A stretch of DNA of 20,184 bases from Apiotrichum sp. Y4204 (taxonomy: Eukaryota; Basidiomycota; Tremellomycetes; Trichosporonales; Trichosporonaceae), in NCBI GenBank assembly GCA_025531455.1, contig JAMYHL010000164.1:1-20184 (forward strand), read 5' to 3'. The position numbers and the translations under genes are program-made. Below, in pieces: positions 10,194 to 18,300 of the stretch. Under the pieces are notes generated by a model. It was not told where the DNA came from. It saw only the letters and a list, made by a program, of their open reading frames with translations, and made no database searches. Within the stretch, counting starts at the first letter, position 1; each line of letters begins with the position of its first letter.

Positions 10194-10443
10194 CGCGTCC
10201 AACCCACCACAGGGCCAGAGGGTAAACGGGCCAAGGGAATGCGGCTCAGATTGGTTCCGTGATCTGGGGCTCCGCCTCCACCGACAAGGGCCACCCACGG
10301 AGCAGAGAGACAAGACGGAGGGAAGACAGAGTAGGAAGAAAGATGAGCGTGTATGCATGTGCTTTTCAATCCTTTGACGATCAAGGGATGACCGTGGTTG
10401 ACTGGAGATCTGAAGATGTCTCTGAGGGAAGGTAAAAACGCAG

Positions 10444-10451
10444 TATATAAA
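10444..10451 (+). promoter_or_regulatory. TATA box of the 10584 gene
   Basis: A perfect TATATAAA stands before a CT-rich tract and the start codon at 10584. Position and orientation fit the plus-strand gene only. Confidence 0.55.
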
Positions 10452-10583
10452 CTCGTCTGAATCCTCTTTTCTTCGCTCACATTTCTCTCCTTCTCCCTCT
10501 CTCTCTCTCTTTCACTCCCCCCTTTTCTCGTTCTGTTCACCAAAACCTGGAACCTCCAAAAGCAACACTGAAAAGTCCCCGTC

Positions 10584-11633
10584 ATGCCTCGTAGGTGAGA
10601 GTTCTGGACCAATCTGACCTACCAGCCAAACGCACCACCAGCCGCAAGTCAGCGCCCAAGAGGAAGGCAAAGGACACGGAGAGCGAGCCCTCCGAGTCTG
10701 AAGTCGAGGAGAGCATCTCCGATCCCGAGAGGTGTGCAATAGCATCAAAGCGTATCTAATCCCAGTGTTGTCTCTAAGGCTACTACCAAACGCAAGACCG
10801 CCAAAGGCGGCAAGGCGGCAGCCGCCAATGGCAAGGGTGGAAAGTGTGAGTCTTCCTCACACTGTTGATATGTCAGACGGAGAAGCAGGTCGGAATGGCA
10901 TTCTGCGGGCTGGGGGGTTCTCGGTTCAGCCCACTTGTGGCCTATGTCTGGCTTGCTTATCACTTCCTCTGACTCCAGATCCCGACCCACGCGGGAACGC
11001 AATCGCAAAGTTTGACGCCGCTCTCGCGTCTCACAAGGCCGAGATGGCCGCACTGGATGAGAAGGTCGCTGAGCGGTGAGTCCGGTATTCATTGTTAGCA
11101 GCCAACCTGACCCCAGGTCTCGTCGCGCGGAAGAAGTCCTCGCCTCCCTCTTAACCCCTGGCATCACGGCCTCGGACCTCGACAAGGTCAAGACCGCATT
11201 CGACGTCCGCATTGTGAGTCCAAGGAAGCCAGCACCTAATCTCAGGATGCTTTCAACGAGATTCAAAGTCTGTTCGATTCAACTGCGCATGACAAGATGG
11301 CCGCCAATCTCGAGGCTGCCGCGGGCTATTGTGAGTGTTCTAGTCGAGAGAGCTTTTCCCTTGCTGATCATAGTCAAAACTACTCGCCCAGCCATGGTCG
11401 CCAAGGCCGGCAAGGACCTGGAACGCGAGCTTCACAAGGAGATGCAGCGCACGGAAACCGAAGCCGAGGTGAGCTGTTTGTCTGGTCGCGCTGACAAAAA
11501 GGCAAAAAGCAGTGCCCGCAGCATCATTCGCGGCATTCGCGCGACGATGCGTGCCGCCGCCAACGTGAGCGACAACGAGCACTACTCTGATCGTTACCAC
11601 CGCGAGAGGTCGTACAGCCGCGATAGCTACTAG
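10584..11633 (+). CDS. Hypothetical basic, helical nuclear-type protein, 232 aa, 8 exons
   Basis: I do not recognise the family. Exons: 10584-10590, 10626-10731, 10766-10845, 10979-11075, 11117-11213, 11246-11330, 11374-11468, 11502-11633; phases agree throughout (699 nt). The first exon is only 7 nt (ATGCCTC) and is chosen because the GTAGGT donor restores the frame MPPKRTTSRKSAPKRKAKD. Residues 1-65 mix Lys/Arg clusters with an acidic serine stretch (TESEPSESEVEES), like many chromatin or nuclear proteins. Residues about 68-190 are mostly helical, including AAGYFKTTRPAMVAKAGKDL. The tail is rich in Arg, Ser and Tyr. Introns are 32-43 nt except a 133-nt third intron. The 33-nt last intron is in frame, so retention would only insert 11 residues. 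The gene is divergent from CTF18 and tail-to-tail with ELP4. Confidence 0.8.
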
Positions 11634-11965
11634 CGATGTCAGGGGAATGAGAGGAGCGGCAGGGTTCTCGGTGTAGTATGGTATGCAGTGTATGTGAGCG
11701 ACACTTTCGTGTGCATTCTTCGCTCTCGAACAATAAGTCCGAGCCGTCTGCCGTCTTTTTTCCTGTGGCAGCTGCGACAAGATGACGAGGAGACGAGAAC
11801 GACCTAACTCATCGTCCCGTATCAGCGCAACTTCGCCAAGAATCCCCTGAGAAGCAATCGAGGTCAGTGCAATCAGGGTTACATCCATCCACACCCCACA
11901 AGATCAGAAACCGGGCCGAACCCGTGCGACGTGAATATATACATATAACCCGACCTACCACCAGC
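11634..11965. other. Convergent 3' spacer
   Basis: This spacer separates the stop codons of the 10584 gene and ELP4. It contains no open frame worth calling and should hold both 3' untranslated regions and their polyadenylation sites. An AATAAG near 11731 could serve the plus strand. Confidence 0.5.
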
Positions 11966-13359
11966 CTAGAACTCATACAGATCCGGGCGGTCGTGCCGGA
12001 TCTCGACCCGCGGCGCTTTCCCAGCGCCGGCATGCCCGCAGCTGTCGCTATGCTCGTGCTTGCCAGAGTCGACGGACACGACGACCTCCTCCCCGAAGCG
12101 GACTTTAGCGCGCGGCTTCTTCTCCTTTCCTGGCTCCTTCTTCTCCTGCGGGGCTGGAGGCAACGGCGAATCCACCCCTTCGGCCGGCATCCCGGGCACC
12201 TCAGGCACAACCTTGGTCACTGGCTCTGTCCTCCGTTCGCCGCTCCCGCCCTCAATACCCAAATGCACCGTCTCCACCACCCAGCGCCGCCGCTTGAGCC
12301 GGAACCCGAGGTTTGTCTCGCTCCCGCCCGCGACGCCGAGCAGCGTGCTGTGCCGCAGCGCAGGGGCGAGGACATGGCCCCGAGCCGGGACGGCATGTAC
12401 TGTCAACAGGCCATGTGCGGGGGCATACGCAGCCGCGAGCGGGGCCGTGCCGAACCCAGCGAGAGTAAGTGCCGCATCTGCGCAGTGGGAGAGCGTCGAG
12501 ATCCACTCGGAGGAATCCCCGTCTGGAGAGGTGGATGAGAGGCGCGGGGGGAGGGTCACAACGCCGAGCGCGCCCCGCGGGCGGAGAAGCGCGCGGAACG
12601 CGAGCAAAAACCGCACGAGAGAGGCAGAGGTAAAGTCGTGTTCGGGGGAGATCTCGACCGCGACGCGCGGGACGCCGCTGCTTCCATCATCGTTCTCGAG
12701 CGCGCGCGCAATAGCTCCAAGGCAGTCCATGCCCCCGTCCCCGCCGTCAAACTCGATTTCTGTGAGCCGCCCTTCTTTGCCTGCGCGCAAGTGCACAGCG
12801 GGCGGGATCGTCTTGGACGCGTCCAGCGTCGTCGTGCCTTTCGTCAGCTTGGCCAAAAGGCACACTCACCGACGGTAGTCTCGAACTTGAGGGCGTCGTA
12901 GCGCCACGCAATGCGTTTCTCGGCATTCACGCGCTCGTTGAGATCCACCTCGTCATTCTCCTTCTCCTTCGCCTCCCTCTCCTCCTTATCTTCCCCCTTC
13001 TCGTCGACCCATACCATGCCTTTCACCCATGCGCCCGGGTCGACAGCAGCGACGATGACCCGTCCCCCGCCCCAAAGCCCCGCGGACACAACGTGCCGCG
13101 CAACGAGGCGCGACCACGCCGTATGCGCATCTGGTGCGAGGAGGAGGAGCGACGAACCGGGAGACAGCGCGAGGATGTCGTCTAGCGAGCCGATGCCGGT
13201 CGAGACTGTTGACGGGCCAGATTGCGGGGGAGGAGCGGCCGCAACGGATGCAGAGGTGGACGGGGAAGCTGGGGTGGATGGAGCGGCCGGTGCGGCGGGG
13301 GACGCAAATGCGCGCGCGCCGCCCGTTCGTGCGGGCACTCGGCGCGTAAAGGAGACCAT
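11966..13359 (-). CDS. ELP4: Elongator complex subunit Elp4, 453 aa, 2 exons
   Basis: Elp4 forms the RecA-like Elp4-5-6 ring of Elongator, which modifies wobble uridine (U34) of tRNAs in the cytoplasm. Exons are 13359-12870 and 12837-11966, separated by a 32-nt intron (GTGAGT donor, CTGAC branch, AAG acceptor). Residues about 52-85 hold the family block STGIGSLDDIL followed by SSLLLLAPDAHTAW, a RecA-type fold without a functional Walker A lysine, as usual for Elp4. Later blocks include RIAWRYDALKFETTV, VEISPEHDFTSASLVRFLL and the diagnostic LGFRLKRRRWVVETVHLGIE. Length is close to yeast Elp4 (456 aa). The start at 13359 (AAAATGG context, MVSFTRR) is preferred over an in-frame Met at 13431. 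The tail has an acidic/basic linker and a His/Cys cluster, HEHSDSCGH (residues 424-432). It is divergent from the helix-turn-helix gene. Confidence 0.92.
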
Positions 13360-13855
13360 TTTTGTCGTGTTGGAGGATGTTGAGGTTTTGAACAGGACTT
13401 TGGACTTGCAATCTCGTGAACAAGTTGCCATTTCGTCATGACTTTTGCAGTGGCGGACTCGGCGGGATCAAATCTTGCATATGGCTTGGCCGCGGGGCCC
13501 CGACCGGCCCCGGCCTCGACTGAGCGGTGGTGGCGACGACGACGACGTTAACAACAATCACACGAGCCACGATGTTGGTTTCACTCCACATTGGGAGACA
13601 GGTAGGGTATGGAGTGGATGAGGACTGACTTTGGACATTTTGACACTTCTGACAACTACACAATTAAGGTTGTCCGGGCACTGCAAGAACCCTTCCGACG
13701 GCCCATCCGACGAGCGTTGGGCCAACAGCGTGAAACGTCCGTGACACCCGATCTGCGCGAGCGCCGTCCTCCGGCTCGCGGTCGTGCCGCATAAATAGCC
13801 CACCTGCTCCCCTATCCCGTCCCAGCCCCTCCATCCCTTCGAACTCACAATCACC
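13360..13855. promoter_or_regulatory. Divergent promoter of ELP4 and the HTH gene
   Basis: This 496-bp spacer lies between two start codons. An ATAAATAG TATA-like element (13791-13798) stands 58-65 bases before the plus-strand ATG at 13856, followed by a pyrimidine-rich leader. The ELP4 side shows no clear TATA box. No other gene is evident. Confidence 0.5.
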
Positions 13856-14302
13856 ATGGCACCGCAGCCCAAAGCAAAACCACAGACAAGACCAAAAGCA
13901 ATATCGAATTCAACATCGAAACCGGCATCGAGAACGAAGCCGAAACCAGCGCCAAAACCAGCATCCAAACCGCGGAAACACAAGATCCACGACGACATTA
14001 TCGCCGCCTGCCGTGTGGCGCCCGTGTCCGTCGTGGCCGCCGAGTTTGGATGCACGCCCTCAAACGTGAGCGCGCACCTAGCCCGCGAGCGGGCGTACGC
14101 GTCGGCCAACCCGCCGCGCCGCGTAGGCAGGGGGGAAAAGTTTGACAAGCACGACAAGCGGCGTATTCGCACGATTGTGACGCACCGCGAGGGTCGGTCC
14201 GAGGGCGAGATGCTCGCCGTACTTGATGCGCAGGGCTTCTCCATGGGCCCCCAGCTCTTCCGCCGCCTGTGCAGAGCTTTTGGGCTCGTGGCGAGAAAAT
14301 GA
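13856..14302 (+). CDS. Stand-alone Tc1/mariner-like bipartite HTH DNA-binding protein, 148 aa
   Basis: The protein has a Lys/Pro/Ala-rich tail (1-43), a first helix-turn-helix (about 44-80: IIAACRVAPVSVVAAEFGC, then TPSNVSAHLARERAYA), a basic linker PPRRVGRG, and a second helix-turn-helix (about 95-148: KFDKHDKRRIRTIVTHR, then SEGEMLAVLDAQGF and LFRRLCRAFGLVARK). This order matches the paired-like DNA-binding half of Tc1/mariner transposases, whose second domain typically ends in a '...RR.L...GL.AR.' pattern. No DDE catalytic domain follows; the next 71 bases lead to a convergent gene. I saw no terminal inverted repeats. The intact frame, TATA-like element at 13791 and CACCATGG start context suggest an expressed gene, perhaps a domesticated transposase fragment acting as a transcription or chromatin factor. 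Family assignment is from pattern recognition only; an unrelated homeodomain-like fold is possible. Confidence 0.7.
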   Translation: MAPQPKAKPQTRPKAISNSTSKPASRTKPKPAPKPASKPRKHKIHDDIIAACRVAPVSVVAAEFGCTPSNVSAHLARERAYASANPPRRVGRGEKFDKHDKRRIRTIVTHREGRSEGEMLAVLDAQGFSMGPQLFRRLCRAFGLVARK

Positions 14303-14373
14303 CAGCCACCAATGACAGTGACAAGTGTACATACATGAACGGCGTGGACGGCTACAGGACGACTGACTCTTTC

Positions 14374-15391
14374 TCAAGCATTCAGCCCAAAGACATTGCT
14401 CACTCGTCGGCGCGGTGTTCTCTCGCTCCTGACCGCACGCCTATCATGTGGGATTTTCGGAAGTGTGATTGCCGCAACCCCAGAAGACCCACCAGGCCCC
14501 CAGGGCAAACTTGCCGCCCATTCTTGCGCAGCTTGTTCGGCCAACTGGGCTGCCACCTCCGCAAATCCGTCCACGGTTTTCTGGAAATTGGGCAGGGGTG
14601 CCGGCGGCGCGGGTGCCGGAAGCGCTTCGGGCACCGTCACAGGCGCTGCTGGGGGTGCTGGGGGCGGATCGGGGGGCGATTCGGGAGCTGCGGGGGGCGA
14701 TTCGGGGGCTGCGGGGGGCGATTCGGGGGCTGCGGGGGGCGATTCGGGGCTGATGGAGGGCGGGTCGGGGCCGATTGGGGACGGGCTGGGGCCGACGGAC
14801 CCCTCGGGAGGCGGTAGGGGGGTGGGATATGGGGGCGTAGCTTCAGGCTCGTCAGGGGACACAGTCGACGGATGGAGCTGCGGGGGCTGACATGGGCCAG
14901 AGGAGTCTGGGGGACACGGAAGGAGCCGCCACCAGATAGGTGTCACTGTGCCTTCGGCGAAGACGGTCCCGCCTTCCCCCGGGAGGTGGCTGATGCTCTC
15001 AAACACCTGGTGTCAGACGAGAACTAACTAGACTTACGGTCCGGGTGATCTCGAGAGATGATTCGAGGCAATTGCGGCAGAACCCGACAATAACCGCCGT
15101 CGTGGTACCCTTTGTCCCCGCGATGGAGATGTACGTCCCGCACGGATCCCGCGTCTGGAAGAGCTCGAGGTACAGCCCGTGCTGGATGGCCACAACGTTG
15201 TCCCCTATACTCGTGCTGTCTGTGTTGAAGCCTGTCGTTAATGACACTGTGGGAATTGAGGACGCACCACACGTGTTGTGGACGTCGGCGAGCTGCCCGA
15301 AGCCGTACCATACATTCAGCTCGGGCGAGCGCTTGGACAGAGTGGGCGCGGCGGATGCGCCAAGGAGGAGGATGGCCAAGAGGAGGAGCAT
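14374..15391 (-). CDS. Secreted double-psi beta-barrel protein with proline-rich repeat tail, 328 aa
   Basis: Exons are 15391-15038 and 15006-14374, with a 31-nt intron (GTAAGT donor, CTGAC branch). Residues 1-15 form a hydrophobic signal peptide (MLLLLAILLLGASAA) and are followed by a Kex2-like SKR at 19-21. The barrel spans about 25-145: WYGFGQLADVHNTCG, GDNVVAIQHGLYLELF, CGTYISI, GFCRNCLESSLEIT, and after the intron VFESISHLP...TPIWWRL. This matches the cysteine and strand pattern of RlpA/expansin/barwin-like secreted fungal proteins. After the barrel comes a Pro-rich tail with ESPPAAP heptads and a short helical end (FAEVAAQLAEQAAQEW). The catalytic Asp of true glucanases is not evident, so a cell-wall-binding or effector-like role is more likely than hydrolysis (inference). 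ATG at 15391 is chosen for the signal peptide and its GCCATG context; upstream in-frame Mets would bury the signal. Confidence 0.82.
14678..14740. repeat. 21-bp tandem repeats coding for ESPPAAP heptads
   Basis: Three copies of a 21-bp unit (gattcgggggctgcggggggc on plus, one substitution in the first copy) lie end to end, with a degenerate fourth after 14740. On the minus strand they encode the ESPPAAP heptads of the secreted protein's tail. Unit length is a multiple of three, so copy-number change would preserve frame. Confidence 0.9.
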
Positions 15392-18300
15392 GGCTGTTGG
15401 GGTGTGAGGCCAACACCTCCTTGTATGGGGTGGTGAAAATGGAGAGTTGGTGGACGGTGTCCTTTCAGAGAGGCTGCGAATGAGGGAAGCGCAAGATGAG
15501 AATGAGAGTTGCTGGCAACAATAATGGATGGATGAGCTCTGTTTACCTCGAGAAGACGAGTGCCACAACTCTGCCTCTTCACTGCCCTCACACTCCGGTG
15601 GAACATCTCAATGGGGCTGAAGGTGTGTGTCCTTGGGCTGACGTGATGCAAGATGGAGAATGATCATTTACAAGTGCGCAGCATCATGGATATAGGGGTC
15701 CGTGCCCCCCGACCGGCGAGCGACGCACCGGTTGAAATTGGTACTATGTTTCCTGCATGTCCGCAAGGACAAAGATCATTGATCAGTGATCGCTGATAGG
15801 ATTAATCACAGCACCGCGCACGCCCACGCGCGACCACGCAATGTGTGCAAGTGCGCGAGCCGCCGCGTGTGTGTCTCACTAATCAGCCCGCTCGCACCTC
15901 CCACGCCGCGTGCCACACACTGTGTGCCACACACAATACTGTAGCCAAACCTGCGACAATGAGGCACACTTTTACCCAAGCAAGCCGGATTATTTACCCA
16001 GTCAGCAATCCTGCTGGAATACTCTAGTCACGCTTGTCGCTGGTCAACCAGGAGTGGCACCCGTTCAGCAACTTGACTCTGCGGTATCGTGTTTTCCTCT
16101 TCTATTTGATTATCAGTCACGCCGTCATTGGAGACGACTCTACTCACCTCCAAGTAAACCCGGCAGAGATCGTCGGCCCGCCCTTTGTCTCGGGATGAAG
16201 TGTTTCAGAACCCGTCTACTGAACGGGGGTAGGGCACGGGGGATACGGAGCATCAGCATCAGGTTTGTCCAGTGAGTTCACTAATAGCTGATGGCCCCAG
16301 GATGGGGAATCAGGTGCCTGGTAAACTAGAAATGCGAACTCCTGCAGGACTCGTTCGATTCTTTGCCGCTCCGTTCGTAACTCCACACTCTTCCTCTTTT
16401 CTCTGCAGTTGAAAACTGCCGAGTCCTGACACAGTACGGGGTGTGCGGGGGTCCTGTAGCGCCGTATCCTGGGGGCCATCTATGAGATCGGCTTTTGATC
16501 CTCCTACCTCGAGATAGGATACCAAATAACAGGAAGGACTTTCAACTGCTCATCTCGCAACCCGGCAGCGGTTTGCTTCGTCGCAACGTCCACATTTGTT
16601 CCCGTGTCGGCACCTTTCCTCCAATGACTAATGGCAGGCTTCCTTCATGTCGAGAGTGCTCCGTAATCCCGTCTCGGCTTGAATTTTCCTTTCGGCGTTG
16701 ACCTTGCGTTCTGAACACAGGCGCCAGTGCGAGGTGCATGCGCGCTCGTGTCCGCTGGGCAGTTCTGCCGCTGCGGTTCCAGGTGTGTTCTTTATTCTCA
16801 TTGGAAAGGCGCGGACTCGTGCGTGTAGGCCAGCCTTGGGCCCTCCAATCGGATGTTTTCCGTGTCCGCACTACAGCGCCATAACACTGAGCCATACAAT
16901 AGCTTAGCCGACAGTTTCGAACGTTTCACCGCGATAGACAGTTATCCAGATCTTGGTGTCGCTACTGTTCAGCTAAGATTCAACGATCGGATTCGGACGA
17001 GATCCGGCGATAAGCGCTTATCACAAGCAGCCGTGATGCCCCTCACTGCGTCACGGCGCGTCACTATCGCGTTACAAGTTCACAAGATGCCCAGGTCCCG
17101 GTTCGAGTTCAGTTTTCCAGCTCCAGCTCAGTCGACAAGTAAGGAGACGAAATGGAGCCCGGCGACAGATAAGCAACGCGAGCACAAGCCTCGTCATGTG
17201 CGCCCCAGCAGTTCTGGACCCGCGCCAAGATACCGGAAACGCGGAACATTTGTATCGACCGGCGCCCGAAGGTCACGTGCCGAGCAGTCGCCGCATATCG
17301 CCCTCACTCAGGATTCCATTGTACCCAGAGACATCAAGGATTGCGGTGCCCGACGGGCGCGATGCCGAGCCTCATGCCCCACTGTCCACTGGTCCGTGGG
17401 CTGGAATGTGTCTCCAGAAACTGGAACGCGGCGCTGTGCGCTGTGCTCGGGCTGGCGGTGGCCGAGGCGGGGTATAAGGCACGTGAGGAACGTGAGGTAT
17501 TCGCCGTACTTCATTTCCGTTCCCATTCCCTCGATGACCGTTCGTGATTCACTATGGTGAATGTGCTGTCTCGCGTTTCGGCCTCTCCGCCCCCGAGACA
17601 GGTTCCATATGCTGTAAAGACCCACTCGGCGCGCGGCGGGTGATGGGCTCCACTCACTCAATTCCCCAGATCAAGTCCCCGGGGTTTTACGCGCCTAACT
17701 CTCCATCTCGTTGCCCACCGTCCCCAGTCCCCGTCTTCCGCGGTGCAATGCTGTCATGCGCGTCATTTTCGCCGCCCAGATGCGCTTATCTCGCTGTTAG
17801 CTGTGGAAGAGTACGCGACGGGAGAAGGAAAAGGTGAAGCTGGTCCTGGCGGTCTCCCCCGCTTGGCATCAGCAACCATACGTCAGAGAATATCGTTGTA
17901 GTGAAATGGGTCTACTAACCGAGATCCCAGATCCATTAGGAATTAGCCGTGTATTATTATTAGATCTGGGGAAGGATATTAATACCCCCGTTGACCCCGA
18001 TGAAGTCATCACATTCTTCAAATCACACCCTCCCCCAGCGGCGGATGCTGGGAAGAAGCTTATTTCTTCCCCCCCATGGGCCAGTGGCAGAGACCCTGAA
18101 AGCGGTGCATCGGAGCAGGGCCCAGGGTGATCCAGCATGTAAAACGTCGCGCGTTTGTGGATTGACAGCTGGCAATATGGATCAAGTAGTCTATTAGTCT
18201 GTTTAGTCGGTGTATGATAATCTCATTTCCGATGCTCCGACCACTCTGAACACGCAGTCACCCTTCGCAAAGCACAACCATACACTCCACATGCACCCCC

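Larger units (their letters stand above)
10118..10583. promoter_or_regulatory. Divergent promoter of CTF18 and the 10584 gene
   Basis: This 466-bp spacer serves both directions. On the CTF18 side there is a TTTCGCG box (10165-10171) and an MCB-type ACGCGT (10188-10193), 48-76 bases from the CTF18 start. On the other side a TATATAAA (10444-10451) lies about 135 bases before the ATG at 10584, followed by a long CT-rich tract (about 10465-10550) typical of fungal leaders. Confidence 0.65.

Noticed and set aside
9557..10612. Long minus-strand frame extending upstream of the CTF18 start
   Set aside because: The part upstream of 10117 crosses the divergent promoter, including the TATA box and CT tract of the other gene. 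The strong CCACCATGG start at 10117 is the better choice.
12060..12878. 272-codon plus-strand frame antisense to ELP4
   Set aside because: It is a shadow of the GC-rich ELP4 exon; the opposite strand carries the recognisable Elp4 blocks.
14396..14890. Gly/Ser/Ala-rich plus-strand frame over the tandem repeats
   Set aside because: It is the reverse reading of the ESPPAAP repeats. The minus strand joins in frame to a signal peptide and barrel domain, so that strand is coding.
16345..16375. Possible tRNA B-box (GTTCGATTC)
   Set aside because: The flanking bases do not form a T-arm stem, and no A-box or acceptor stem pairs around it.
16853..17560. 235-codon plus-strand frame
   Set aside because: Arg/Ser-rich with no domain, no leader and no supporting introns. 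A competing minus-strand frame at 17308-17661 is equally featureless.
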